DNA of 11,455 bases from the NCBI GenBank assembly GCA_947086625.1, contig CAMTZV010000004.1, forward strand, positions 1-11,455, in the 5' to 3' direction. This document shows positions 1 through 6,917 of this stretch, piece by piece. Under the pieces are notes generated by a model. It was given only the letters and a program-made list of their open reading frames with translations. It did not search any database and was not told the DNA's origin. Source of the stretch: an uncultured bacterium (GTDB lineage: Bacteria > Bacillota > Clostridia > Lachnospirales > Lachnospiraceae). Position numbers and translations under genes: made by a program. Within the stretch, counting starts at the first letter, position 1. Each line of letters opens with the position of its first letter.

Positions 1-19
1 TAGCCGGAGGGAAAGGCAG

Positions 20-193
20 ATGGAGTACAAGGTAGGAGATATCGTAACGTTAAAGAAAGGGCACCCCTGTGGGAGCCGTGACTGGAAAATCCTTCGGGTG
101 GGCGCGGATTTCCGATTAGAATGCATGGGCTGCGGGCATCAGGTAATGATGGCCCGCAGGCTGGTGGAGAAAAATACGAAGGGACTGAAGTGA
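20..193 (+). CDS. DUF951 family small protein
   Basis: A 57-residue protein starting at an ATG placed 9 bases after GGAGG (6-10). It begins MEYKVGDIVTLKKGHPCGS, carries the HPCGS, DWKILRVGAD and LECMGCGHQV motifs, and ends in a short basic tail. This matches the DUF951 family, whose members are about 60-70 residues and have a small beta-barrel-like fold. The three cysteines (residues 17, 35 and 38, the last two as CMGC) could bind a metal or form a disulfide; that is inference. The molecular function is not known. In Firmicutes this gene often sits near ychF, rpsF and chromosome-partitioning genes, and here it lies just upstream of rpsF. No terminator is visible after it, so read-through into the rpsF operon is possible. 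The TAG at 1-3 may end an upstream gene, which cannot be judged. Confidence 0.88.
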   Translation: MEYKVGDIVTLKKGHPCGSRDWKILRVGADFRLECMGCGHQVMMARRLVEKNTKGLK

Positions 194-238
194 TGAAAAG
201 AAAAATGGCAGTTACGAGTAGATTTTCCGCAAAATACC

Positions 239-267
239 TTGCATGTCCCGCCAATTCGTGGTAAAAT
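239..267 (+). promoter_or_regulatory. sigma-A promoter of rpsF-ssb-rpsR
   Basis: TTGCAT (239-244) and TAAAAT (262-267) are separated by exactly 17 bases. Transcription would start near 274, giving a leader of about 88 bases before rpsF, which contains the hairpin at 293-336. Confidence 0.65.
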
Positions 268-292
268 ACATGTTCGTGAACTATGATTCCTT

Positions 293-336
293 GCTCATTC
301 CATGTGATACCTGCGGGTAGGAAAAAGTGAATGGGC
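293..336 (+). promoter_or_regulatory. structured rpsF mRNA leader (candidate S6:S18 autoregulatory element)
   Basis: GCTCATTC (293-300) pairs with GAATGGGC (329-336) over 8 bp with one G-U pair. Inside it, TACC (308-311) pairs with GGTA (316-319) across a TGCG loop. The position between the promoter and the rpsF ribosome binding site (AAGGAGG, 347-353) fits the known rpsF leader element, at which the S6:S18 complex represses its own operon. I did not find the CCG bulge I associate with that motif, so the family assignment is tentative. The two-stem structure itself is directly visible. Confidence 0.5.
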
Positions 337-361
337 CAGAGACCAAAAGGAGGTAAAAACG

Positions 362-652
362 ATGCACAAATATGAATTAGCGCTCGTTGTAAATGCCAGG
401 ATCGAAGACGATGCCAGAACTGCCGTTGTGGAAAAGGCGAAGGAGTATGTAACTCGCGCGGGCGGTACGATTACTGACGTTGAGGACTGGGGCAAGAAGA
501 AGTTAGCCTATGACATCCAGAAGATGGGTGAGGGCTTCTACTACTTTATCCACTTTGATGCAGAGGCAACTGCACCGGCAGAGCTTGAGAGACATGTCCG
601 CATCATGGACAACGTTCTTCGTTTCTTGTGTGTGAGAACCGACGAGAAATAG
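362..652 (+). CDS. rpsF: 30S ribosomal protein S6
   Basis: A 96-residue protein of the usual S6 length. It begins MHKYELALVV and contains the S6 signatures GGTITDVEDWGKKKLAYDIQ (residues 34-53) and, near the C-terminus, RIMDNVLRFLCVR. S6 binds S18 and the central domain of 16S rRNA in the small subunit platform. The start is set by AAGGAGG at 347-353, 8 bases before the ATG. It is the first gene of rpsF-ssb-rpsR, with a 14-base gap to ssb. The cluster is conserved across Firmicutes, and regulation by the upstream leader is likely. Confidence 0.97.
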   Translation: MHKYELALVVNARIEDDARTAVVEKAKEYVTRAGGTITDVEDWGKKKLAYDIQKMGEGFYYFIHFDAEATAPAELERHVRIMDNVLRFLCVRTDEK

Positions 653-666
653 AATAGGAGAACCGA

Positions 667-1122
667 ATGAACAAGGTTATTTTAATGGGTCGGCTGACCC
701 GTGACCCCGAGGTGCGTTATTCGCAGGGGGAAAACGCAACCGCTGTTGCCCGGTATACATTGGCGGTCGACCGCCGCTTCAGCCGTAATAACGGAAACGG
801 CGACCAGCAGACCGCCGATTTTATCCAGTGTGTGGCTTTTGGCCGCTCCGGCGAGTTTGCAGAAAAGTATTTTCACAAGGGCATCAAGGTTGTTGTGACC
901 GGCAGGATCCAGACCGGCTCCTACACGAACCGGGACGGTCAGAAGGTATATACGACCGACGTCGTGGTGGAGGATCAGGAATTTGCCGAAAGTAAAAGTG
1001 TCAGCCAGCAGAACAGCGGCGGAGGATATTCCGCTCCGGCGGAGCGCCCCTCACCGATGGATGCAGGCGACGGCTTCATGAACATTCCCGACGGAATCGA
1101 CGAAGAATTGCCGTTTAACTAA
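667..1122 (+). CDS. ssb: single-stranded DNA-binding protein
   Basis: A 151-residue SSB. The OB fold spans about residues 1-108, opening MNKVILMGRLTRDPEVRYS and including FIQCVAFGRSGEFAEKYFHKG and VTGRIQTGSYTNRDGQ. A flexible linker rich in Gly, Ser, Ala and Pro follows (about 112-135), then an acidic tip ending DEELPFN. The tip is the docking site for replication and repair proteins; here the usual final Pro-Phe is followed by one extra Asn. SSB coats single-stranded DNA at forks and in repair. The start follows AGGAG (656-660). Co-transcription with rpsF and rpsR is the classic arrangement. Confidence 0.97.
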   Translation: MNKVILMGRLTRDPEVRYSQGENATAVARYTLAVDRRFSRNNGNGDQQTADFIQCVAFGRSGEFAEKYFHKGIKVVVTGRIQTGSYTNRDGQKVYTTDVVVEDQEFAESKSVSQQNSGGGYSAPAERPSPMDAGDGFMNIPDGIDEELPFN

Positions 1123-1144
1123 AAATTAAAGGAGGTAGAGAGCT

Positions 1145-1405
1145 ATGCCTTACAATAAGAGTGACAGAGACGGCGCTCCCGCAAAGAGACGCCCGATGCA
1201 CAGAAGGAAAAAGGTATGCGTATTCTGTGGAAAAGATAACGTGATCGACTACAAGGACACGAACAAGTTAAAGAGATACATCTCTGAGAGAGGTAAGATC
1301 CTTCCGAGAAGGATCACCGGAAACTGTGCAAAGCACCAGCGCGCGCTGACCGTTGCCATCAAGCGGGCACGTCACGTGGCATTGATGCCTTACGTTCAGG
1401 ATTAA
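1145..1405 (+). CDS. rpsR: 30S ribosomal protein S18
   Basis: An 86-residue S18 with a basic N-terminus ([15 protein letters not shown]), then [26 protein letters not shown] and [23 protein letters not shown], all S18 hallmarks. The CVFC motif (residues 25-28) and the later Cys of GNCAKH (residue 60) are the pattern of the zinc-binding type of S18. It pairs with S6 on the 16S platform. AAAGGAGG (1128-1135) lies 9 bases before the ATG. It is the last gene of its operon, followed at once by a strong terminator. Confidence 0.97.
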   Translation: MPYNKSDRDGAPAKRRPMHRRKKVCVFCGKDNVIDYKDTNKLKRYISERGKILPRRITGNCAKHQRALTVAIKRARHVALMPYVQD

Positions 1406-1418
1406 GAGAAAGAAAAAG

Positions 1419-1448
1419 CCCGGCGGACTTTGTTCGCCGGGTCTTTTT
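1419..1448. terminator. intrinsic terminator after rpsR, probably bidirectional
   Basis: CCCGGCGGAC (1419-1428) pairs with GTTCGCCGGG (1432-1441) over 10 bp, including one G-U pair, around a TTT loop, followed by TCTTTTTAT. On the opposite strand the same stem is followed by a T-rich run (complement of AGAAAGAAAAAG). It may therefore also stop transcripts leaving dnaB. Confidence 0.9.
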
Positions 1449-1449
1449 A

Positions 1450-1543
1450 TGCGCAGGCCCGCATAGGGAAATTTGCTGCTAAAGCAGCATGCGGGCCGCG
1501 CGGCGAGCAGGGAGAAAATCTTCCCTGCTCGATTGCGCAGGCC
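1450..1543. repeat. hairpin-rich intergenic element bounded by 10-bp direct repeats
   Basis: TGCGCAGGCC occurs at 1450-1459 and again at 1534-1543. Between them lie two strong hairpins. GGCCCGCAT (1456-1464) pairs with ATGCGGGCC (1489-1497) and encloses GCTGCT (1475-1480) with AGCAGC (1483-1488). The second is CGAGCAGGGA (1504-1513) with TCCCTGCTCG (1522-1531). The element fills the gap between the convergent rpsR and dnaB 3' ends. It could be a REP/MITE-type repeat or a 3' mRNA-stabilising structure for dnaB. No U-run follows either hairpin on either strand, so it is not a simple terminator. Confidence 0.6.
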
Positions 1544-1545
1544 GT

Positions 1546-2886
1546 TCACCGTTCCATATTCGCAAATTTTGTATATTCCGGCAGCCAGACAAGGTTCACC
1601 GTTCCGATGGGGCCGTTTCTCTGCTTGGCGATAATGATCTCGGCGATGCCCTTGTTGTCGGTGTCCTTGTTGTAGTAGTCGTCACGGTAGATAAACATGA
1701 CCACGTCGGCATCCTGCTCGATGGCGCCGGACTCGCGCAGATCGGAGAGCATCGGACGGTGATCCGGGCGCTGCTCCACGGCGCGGGAGAGCTGCGAGAG
1801 CGCAATGACGGGTACGTTTAACTCGCGGGCAAGTCCCTTTAAGGCGCGGGAGATATCGGAGATCTCCTGCTGTCTGGAGTCGGACGAGCGACGGCTGCTG
1901 CCGCTCATGAGCTGTAAGTAATCGATGATGATGAGCTTGAGATCATGTTCAAGCTTGTATTTGCGGCATTTGCTGCGAAGCTCCGGGACGGAAATGCCGG
2001 GCGTGTCGTCGATGATGAGCTTTGACTGCCCTACGGTCCCGGCGCCCTCAATGAGCTTTTCCCAGTCCGTATCCGTCAGGTCGCCGGAGCGCAGCTTCTG
2101 CGCGTCCACTCGCGATTCGAGGGAAAAAAGACGGTTCACAAGCTGCTCCTTTGACATCTCAAGGCTGAAGATCGCGGTGCACAGATCGCTGTGAAACGCG
2201 ACGTACTGTGCAATATTTAAAACAAAAGCAGTTTTCCCCATGGACGGACGGGCCGCAATGAGCACGAGGTCGGAGGGCTGCAAGCCTGCGGTTCTGTAAT
2301 CCAGATCCAGAAAGCCGGTGGCGATACCGGTCACATTCCCCTGCATTTTTGATGCCTTCTCGATGCGGTCAAGCGCGTTTAACACGACCTGTTTGATCGG
2401 TACGAAATCATCTCCGCTGTTATTTTGCAGCAGGTCAAAAATTTTTTTCTCGGTCTGCTCGAGTATGACCTCGACGGATTCCACGCCCTGATAGCAATCG
2501 TTGGCGATTCCTTCGGTCGTTTTAATCATGCGCCGCAGCAGGGATTTGTCCCTGACGATCTTCGCGTAATACTTCGCATTTGCCGAGGTGGGAAGCGCGT
2601 CATAGAGATCCCTCACGTATTCCAGAGAGCTGATCTCGGGCGGCGCATCCTTTTCCCGCAGCTTATTCTGCAGCGTTGTCAGATCTACCGGCTCATGTGC
2701 GTTTAAAAGCTCCACCATCGCCTCGAAGAGCAAGCCGTACTGCTGGTGATAAAAATCCTCTTTGACGAGCAGCTCGGATGCAGTCAGGATCGCGTCGCGG
2801 TCCATGATCATGGAACCGATCAGCGACTGCTCGGCTTCCAGAGAATTTGGCATGATGCGCTTGATGAGCGCTTCTTCTTCCGGCAT
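1546..2886 (-). CDS. dnaB: replicative DNA helicase DnaB
   Basis: A 446-residue hexameric replicative helicase of full family length (called DnaC in Bacillus). The N-terminal helical domain (about 10-110) begins PNSLEAEQSLIGSM, the linker covers about 110-185, and the RecA-like domain follows. Walker A is ARPSMGKTA (212-220), Walker B IIIDYLQLM (319-327), a motif H3 region lies around ALSQLSRAVEQR (362-373), and KQRNGPIGTV (421-430) is the arginine-finger region. It unwinds the lagging-strand template at the fork, hydrolysing ATP. The start ATG is 6 bases beyond the rplI stop; the GAGGAG ending rplI is its likely ribosome binding site, suggesting translational coupling. No intein or frameshift is seen. 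Confidence 0.97.
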   Translation of the reverse strand: MPEEEALIKRIMPNSLEAEQSLIGSMIMDRDAILTASELLVKEDFYHQQYGLLFEAMVELLNAHEPVDLTTLQNKLREKDAPPEISSLEYVRDLYDALPTSANAKYYAKIVRDKSLLRRMIKTTEGIANDCYQGVESVEVILEQTEKKIFDLLQNNSGDDFVPIKQVVLNALDRIEKASKMQGNVTGIATGFLDLDYRTAGLQPSDLVLIAARPSMGKTAFVLNIAQYVAFHSDLCTAIFSLEMSKEQLVNRLFSLESRVDAQKLRSGDLTDTDWEKLIEGAGTVGQSKLIIDDTPGISVPELRSKCRKYKLEHDLKLIIIDYLQLMSGSSRRSSDSRQQEISDISRALKGLARELNVPVIALSQLSRAVEQRPDHRPMLSDLRESGAIEQDADVVMFIYRDDYYNKDTDNKGIAEIIIAKQRNGPIGTVNLVWLPEYTKFANMER

Positions 2887-2892
2887 AGCCCC

Positions 2893-3339
2893 TTACTCCT
2901 CTGAGACGTGTACGGTAAAGCTTCCGGTCACGCTCGGATGCAGCTTAATCTGGATTTCATAGGTTCCAAGCGCTTTGATGGGATCCCTTAAGACCATTTT
3001 TTTCTTGTCAAGCTCCATGCCAAGCTGCTTTTTAGCGGCTTCCGCGATCTCCTTCGTGGAGATGGAGCCAAACGTCCGTCCGCCCTCGCCGGCCTTCATC
3101 TTCAGCTCGACCTTTTTGTCCTTCAGCTGCTCTGCGAGCGCCTGCGCCGCCTCAAGATTTTCCTGTGCCACCTTCTCGGCATGCTTGTTCTGAAGCTTTA
3201 AGTCGTTTAAATTTTTGCCTGTTGCCTCAACGCCGAGCTTTTTCGGCAGGATCATGTTCCTGGCGTAGCCGTCGCTCACCGTCACGATCTCACCCTTTTT
3301 TCCGAGTGACTTTACATCCTCCAATAAAATGACTTTCAT
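2893..3339 (-). CDS. rplI: 50S ribosomal protein L9
   Basis: A 148-residue L9, the normal bacterial length. The N-terminal rRNA-binding domain (1-50) reads [19 protein letters not shown] and then [20 protein letters not shown] long connecting helix rich in Lys, Glu and Ala follows (about 50-85), then the C-terminal domain with [15 protein letters not shown] and [10 protein letters not shown]9 binds 23S rRNA domain V and limits frameshifting. Its ATG overlaps the gdpP stop as ATGA, so it is probably translated by ribosomes finishing gdpP. The gdpP-rplI-dnaB order is conserved in Firmicutes. Confidence 0.97.
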   Translation of the reverse strand: MKVILLEDVKSLGKKGEIVTVSDGYARNMILPKKLGVEATGKNLNDLKLQNKHAEKVAQENLEAAQALAEQLKDKKVELKMKAGEGGRTFGSISTKEIAEAAKKQLGMELDKKKMVLRDPIKALGTYEIQIKLHPSVTGSFTVHVSEE

Positions 3340-5387
3340 ATCTTAATGTCTCCTTCCTCTATCATCTTGTCGATTGTCTGCTGCAGCATCCGCTTTACTT
3401 CGGAAACCGTGTAGTGCTCAAGCTGTGCGCCCGCGATCGTCAGATGCCCGCCGCCGCCTAAGGGCTCCATGATGAGCTGGACGTTGATCTCGTCGATGGA
3501 GCGGGAGCTGATGTAAACCTTTCCTTTATACTCCGTCAGGACGAAGGACGCCTTGATGCCCGTAATGTTTAAAAGCTCGTTTGCCGCCTGCGCGCCGACG
3601 ATCGTCGGGCTTTCGATGTTGTCGGTCGGGCAGATAGAGATCGCAAAGGCGTCGCGGTAAACCTCCGCGTGCCGGACGACCTCGGCGCGCGCCTTGTAGT
3701 CGCTCATGTCGTTGCGCAGCATCTTGCGCACCCGGGTGACCTCCGCGCCGCAGCGCTTTAGGTAGGCCGCGGCCTCAAACGTGCGCACGCCGGTCTTTGC
3801 CATAAAGTTGTTCGTGTCGATCAGGATGCCCGCGTAAATGCTGTCCGCCTCCTGCGGCGCCAGCTTGATGCTCTCCGTAAAATACTGCAATACCTCGGCC
3901 ACCATCTCGCATGCGGAGGAGGCGTAGGGCTCGATATAGGAGAGGGCGGGATTCTCGATCACGTCATTTGACTGTCTGTGGTGGTCAAATACGACAATAT
4001 TCTTTGTCATTCTCAATATTTCGGGACATTCTGTGTTGTTTGGCCGGTTCGTGTCGACGACCATGACAACCGTGTTTGGCGTGCAGACCTCAATCGCCTG
4101 CTCGCGGGTTAAAAAGATATCGGGCGGATAACCGTCCTCCTCGCGAAAGCGCTCCCGGAATGGCCGAAGCGTGGAGCTCACCGTGTTTAAGACGATCTGC
4201 ACCTTCTTGTCAAGCGTGCGTGCGGCACAGTAGATGCCGATGGCCGCGCCGAAGGAATCCATATCGCTGATCTGATGTCCCATGACGATGACCCGTTCCT
4301 TGCTCTCGATGATGCCGCGCAGTGCGTGTGCCTTGACCCGGGCTTTTACACGGGTATTTTTCTCGACCTGCTGTGCCTTGCCTCCGAAGTAGGTGACCTT
4401 TTCACCCTCACGCAGAACGACCTGATCGCCGCCGCGCCCGAGGGCAAGGTCGATGGCCATGCGCGAATACTCGTTGTTCTGTGCGTAGGTGCTTCCGGTA
4501 TCGCCGATCCCCATGCTTAATGTCACGGACATCGTGTTTCCGACCTTGACGGTCTTTACGTCGTCGAGGACGCTGAATTTATCCTCGCACAGCTCCTTTA
4601 AATATTCGTGGCGGAACACCGCAAAATATTTATCCTTCTCCGTTTTGCGCACGAGCGCGTCTACTTTGGAAAAGTAAGCATTTACCTTTCGGTCGATAAG
4701 CGCCACGAGCAGAGAGCGCTTGACGTCCTCGATGCTCTCGAGCGCTTCGTCGTAGTTATCGATGTAGATCTGTGCGACGACCATTTTCTGATCTTCGTTC
4801 TGCTGAATGTAACGGTTCAGCTCTGTCTCGTCAAAAAAGTAGACTGCAGTGAGGTAGTTGCGGTCGCTGTCTGTCTCGATGATCCCGGTCTCTCCGACGA
4901 TCGCGTCGAAATGGATCCGGCTCATGGACACGCGCAGACATTTTTCTTCAAGCGTCAGATTCAGCGTCAGCGTTTCATTGGCCTGTAAAAGCTCCTTTGT
5001 GATGGACGGAAACAGCGAGGTGATGGATTTGTGATAGGTCTTATCCCTGCCGGTCATCTGTTCAAAGCGGTTGTTGACCCACCAGATCTTGCCGTTGCTG
5101 TCTAAGAGCGCATAGGCGATCTCAAATTCATTGAGCAGCTTTTTCTGCACGGTGCCGTACTGAGTGGCAAAATTTATGAGCTCGTTTGCCAGCAGCGGCC
5201 GGTTGCGGTAATAGGACGCAATGACGACGACTGCGTATACGATCGTAAAAAGGCTGATACAGCTCCCCGCCTTTTGATCGATCAGATAAAACGGGACGCC
5301 CAGCAGCACGAGTACAAATATCAGATACAGGGGCGCACACAGATAATTGCGCAGCCTGCCTTTAAATTTAATCGATCGATTACTCAT
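3336..5387 (-). CDS. gdpP: c-di-AMP phosphodiesterase GdpP (DHH-DHHA1)
   Basis: A 683-residue membrane protein that should hydrolyse cyclic di-AMP to pApA, tuning osmotic and cell-wall homeostasis. Two transmembrane segments (about 15-36 and 41-60) are followed by a PAS-like region (about 85-140) and a GGDEF domain whose signature has decayed to GRGGDQ (317-322), as is usual in this family. The DHH domain has [11 protein letters not shown] (370-380), VVDTNRP (443-449), FDHHR (467-471) and GILIDTNNF (520-528). The DHHA1 motif is GGGGH (644-648). All metal-binding Asp and His motifs are present, so it should be active. It is the promoter-proximal gene of gdpP-rplI-dnaB and overlaps rplI by four bases. 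Confidence 0.96.
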   Translation of the reverse strand: MSNRSIKFKGRLRNYLCAPLYLIFVLVLLGVPFYLIDQKAGSCISLFTIVYAVVVIASYYRNRPLLANELINFATQYGTVQKKLLNEFEIAYALLDSNGKIWWVNNRFEQMTGRDKTYHKSITSLFPSITKELLQANETLTLNLTLEEKCLRVSMSRIHFDAIVGETGIIETDSDRNYLTAVYFFDETELNRYIQQNEDQKMVVAQIYIDNYDEALESIEDVKRSLLVALIDRKVNAYFSKVDALVRKTEKDKYFAVFRHEYLKELCEDKFSVLDDVKTVKVGNTMSVTLSMGIGDTGSTYAQNNEYSRMAIDLALGRGGDQVVLREGEKVTYFGGKAQQVEKNTRVKARVKAHALRGIIESKERVIVMGHQISDMDSFGAAIGIYCAARTLDKKVQIVLNTVSSTLRPFRERFREEDGYPPDIFLTREQAIEVCTPNTVVMVVDTNRPNNTECPEILRMTKNIVVFDHHRQSNDVIENPALSYIEPYASSACEMVAEVLQYFTESIKLAPQEADSIYAGILIDTNNFMAKTGVRTFEAAAYLKRCGAEVTRVRKMLRNDMSDYKARAEVVRHAEVYRDAFAISICPTDNIESPTIVGAQAANELLNITGIKASFVLTEYKGKVYISSRSIDEINVQLIMEPLGGGGHLTIAGAQLEHYTVSEVKRMLQQTIDKMIEEGDIKI

Positions 5388-5474
5388 GGATCCTCCTGTA
5401 AAATCGCTGCACCGGATTGGCTTGTAACCAGAGCATGGCGATTCGGTATTCGGCGTCAGGCCGGAATTGTTACC

Positions 5475-5483
5475 ATTATAACA
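5475..5483 (-). promoter_or_regulatory. extended -10 promoter of gdpP-rplI-dnaB
   Basis: On the minus strand TATAAT (complement of 5475-5480) is preceded by TGT, giving the extended -10 form TGTTATAAT. The -35 region 17 bases further upstream (about 5498-5503, GTGAAA) is poor, as is common when TGn is present. The leader would be about 80 bases. The rest of 5388-5523 shows nothing else I recognise. Confidence 0.55.
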
Positions 5484-5523
5484 TACCCGCGCAATTTTTT
5501 CACTCTTTTTTGTGAATCGGTTA

Positions 5524-5682
5524 GGCCCGCGGTAACTATTCAGCCTGCAACTGCGCCCCTGCTGCGCAGTTAGCAGCCAGCAACGTAAAACAGCCAGAAA
5601 TCCGCCCCTTTGCCGCAGGCAAACTCCGAATGGGGCGGATTTCGTAACTATGAAGCCGTAGGCTGAATAGTTACGGCCCGCG
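5524..5682. repeat. MITE-like or REP-like inverted-repeat element with flanking 8-bp direct repeats
   Basis: GTAACTATTCAGCCT (5532-5546) and AGGCTGAATAGTTAC (5660-5674) are perfect 15-bp inverted repeats. GGCCCGCG directly abuts both outer ends (5524-5531 and 5675-5682), as a target-site duplication would. Inside are AACTGCGC/GCGCAGTT (5549-5556/5564-5571), GAAATCCGCCCC/GGGGCGGATTTC (5597-5608/5632-5643) and, nested within that, TTTGCC/GGCAAA (5609-5614/5618-5623). There is no coding capacity. It lies between the gdpP promoter and the merR-like promoter, so neither annotated transcript should include it. It may instead be an old non-autonomous mobile element or a structured RNA with its own promoter, which I do not see. 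Confidence 0.75.
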
Positions 5683-5709
5683 TTTGTCGAAACCTGCGGT
5701 GAAAAAAGA

Positions 5710-5738
5710 TTGTGCCTTTTTTTAAGGTTGTCTATAAT
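5710..5738 (+). promoter_or_regulatory. probable promoter of the MerR-like gene
   Basis: TTGTGC (5710-5715) and a perfect TATAAT (5733-5738) are 17 bases apart. The -35 matches consensus only in TTG. The start would lie near 5745, leaving a leader of roughly 28 bases containing AAGGAGG (5758-5764). Confidence 0.5.
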
Positions 5739-5772
5739 GGAAATATAACATATATAAAAGGAGGTCGATCAG

Positions 5773-6438
5773 TTGGAACAGGTACGTTATATGATTTCCG
5801 ACGCCGCAAATATTGTGGCGGTGGAGTCTCATGTATTACGTTACTGGGAAGATGAATTAGAGCTGACGGTGCCCCGCAACGAGCTGGGCCACCGCTACTA
5901 TACACAGGAGAATGTAGACCAGTTCCTGCGCATCAAGGAGCTGAAGGAAGAAGGCTATCAACTAAAGGCGATCAAAATCCTGCTGCATCAGGAGAAACAG
6001 GAGCGTTTACATAACGAGGCTTCTGCGGCGGCGGAGCATATAGCGCAGCCCGTGCCGGAGGCTAAGCCTGAGCAGGCGCTCCGGCCTCCCGCCGCTCCCA
6101 GACAGGCGCCGGAGAAGCGGCAGGGGGAGCTTGTGGCGGCCCAGCCGCAGATGACGCCGCAGGAGCGCATGGAACAGTTTCAGGAATTGATGACTCAGAT
6201 TGTCCGAAATGCGATGACGGACAATAATAAAGACTTAAGTAAAGATATCGGGACAGAGGTGGGCGACCGTGTCCTCAAGGAGATGAACTATCTGATGCGG
6301 ATGCAGGATGAACAGGAGGAGGAGCGCTACAAGAAGCTGGACGAGGCGATCCGCAGCTACGGCAAGCGTCAGAAGCGGATCAGACGGCGCAAGAACAAGG
6401 AAAAGCCGGTCGTGAAGACGATGCCGAGCCTGGAGTAG
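5773..6438 (+). CDS. MerR-type HTH DNA-binding protein with long C-terminal extension
   Basis: A 221-residue protein starting at TTG, 8 bases after AAGGAGG; the next in-frame ATG (5791) is worse spaced. Residues 7-75 form a MerR winged helix-turn-helix: ESHVLRYWEDEL, then NELGHRYYT, then LKEEGYQLKAIKILL. A low-complexity Ala/Pro/Gln/Glu linker follows (about 83-130), then a helical region (about 130-192, MTPQERMEQFQELMTQIV and onward) and a very basic tail containing KRQKRIRRRKNKEKP. There is no recognisable effector domain, metal-binding Cys set or multidrug pocket. The layout recalls chromosome-associated MerR-like proteins such as RacA more than classical sensors, but that is only an analogy. 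Target and function are unknown. Confidence 0.85.
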   Translation: MEQVRYMISDAANIVAVESHVLRYWEDELELTVPRNELGHRYYTQENVDQFLRIKELKEEGYQLKAIKILLHQEKQERLHNEASAAAEHIAQPVPEAKPEQALRPPAAPRQAPEKRQGELVAAQPQMTPQERMEQFQELMTQIVRNAMTDNNKDLSKDIGTEVGDRVLKEMNYLMRMQDEQEEERYKKLDEAIRSYGKRQKRIRRRKNKEKPVVKTMPSLE

Positions 6439-6450
6439 ACAGAAAAGCAA

Positions 6451-6483
6451 AAAAAAGAGACTGCGTCCCGCAGCCTCTTTTTT
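6451..6483. terminator. bidirectional terminator between the MerR-like gene and ferredoxin
   Basis: AAAAAAGAG (6451-6459) pairs with CTCTTTTTT (6475-6483) and CTGCG (6461-6465) with CGCAG (6469-6473), with one A/C mismatch and a TCC loop. T-runs follow in both directions (a run of eight on the minus strand), serving two converging genes. Confidence 0.9.
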
Positions 6484-6498
6484 CATCCGAATCTACTA

Positions 6499-6669
6499 TT
6501 AGCCCTGGCTGATCGCACCGGTAGGACATGCGCCTGCGCATGTTCCGCAATCGATGCAGGTATCAGCTGCGATCTCGTACTTTCCGTCGCCGGCAGAAAT
6601 AGCTCCAACGGGGCACTCGCCCTCACAGGTGCCGCAAGATACACAAGAATCATTGATAACGTAAGCCAT
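6499..6669 (-). CDS. 2[4Fe-4S] ferredoxin, clostridial type
   Basis: A 56-residue protein read on the minus strand from an ATG with AAGGAGG (complement of 6678-6684) 8 bases upstream. It begins MAYVINDSC and has two cluster-binding motifs: CVSCGTCEGEC followed by P (residues 9-19) and CIDCGTCAGAC followed by P (residues 38-48). Eight cysteines in CxxCxxCxxxCP spacing bind two [4Fe-4S] clusters. It is a small soluble electron carrier of low potential, typically coupled to pyruvate:ferredoxin oxidoreductase, hydrogenase or Rnf in anaerobes. It is monocistronic, with its own promoter and terminator, which suggests high expression. The product is confident; the redox partner is unknown. Confidence 0.97.
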   Translation of the reverse strand: MAYVINDSCVSCGTCEGECPVGAISAGDGKYEIAADTCIDCGTCAGACPTGAISQG

Positions 6670-6724
6670 GTTATTATCCTCCTTAATTTTTCGAGATTGC
6701 TACGATGATGTAGCCCGTGTGTTT

Positions 6725-6753
6725 ATTTTATTACAAATATCCACGAAAAACAA
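6725..6753 (-). promoter_or_regulatory. sigma-A promoter of the ferredoxin gene
   Basis: On the minus strand TTGTTT (complement of 6748-6753) and TAAAAT (complement of 6725-6730) are 17 bases apart, about 55 bases upstream of the ferredoxin ATG. The 363-bp gap 6670-7032 holds this promoter, a DnaA-box match, the divergent promoter at 6883-6911 and a foldable leader. In 6784-6880 I see only weak short inverted repeats, such as CTGAC/GTCAG (6811-6815/6824-6828). Confidence 0.6.
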
Positions 6754-6762
6754 GTCCAAAAT

Positions 6763-6771
6763 TGTGGATAA
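6763..6771 (-). promoter_or_regulatory. perfect DnaA-box match upstream of the ferredoxin promoter
   Basis: TGTGGATAA on the plus strand is TTATCCACA on the minus strand, an exact DnaA box. A weaker box in the same orientation reading (ATATCCACG, 6737-6745, on the plus strand) lies inside the ferredoxin promoter spacer. Binding is not shown; one 9-mer match can occur by chance. Confidence 0.4.
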
Positions 6772-6882
6772 TGTGTACAAAAAATTGTACGATGAATTAG
6801 TTGCGTATAACTGACGTGTTTTTGTCAGATACTATTAGCGTTGCTATGAGCGGTCTTCCGGGCCGTGAATGTAACGTTTTAC

Positions 6883-6911
6883 TGGACAAGTCCGCCTGAA
6901 ATGATTATAAT
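6883..6911 (+). promoter_or_regulatory. sigma-A promoter of the DUF1858 gene
   Basis: TGGACA (6883-6888, 5 of 6 consensus bases) and a perfect TATAAT (6906-6911) have a 17-base spacer. Transcription would begin near 6918, giving a leader of about 115 bases. Confidence 0.7.
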
Positions 6912-6917
6912 GAGGAA

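Noticed and set aside
193..264. Small ORF (23 codons) whose ATG overlaps the DUF951 stop
   Set aside because: No family resemblance, very short, and it runs over the rpsF promoter region.
4608..4988. 126-codon plus-strand ORF inside gdpP
   Set aside because: Complement of the PAS/GGDEF region; no ribosome binding site and no family features.
6763..6781. Possible Rex operator (TTGTG...ACAA) near the ferredoxin promoter
   Set aside because: The halves are not a proper inverted repeat: only TTGT/ACAA match at the outer ends.
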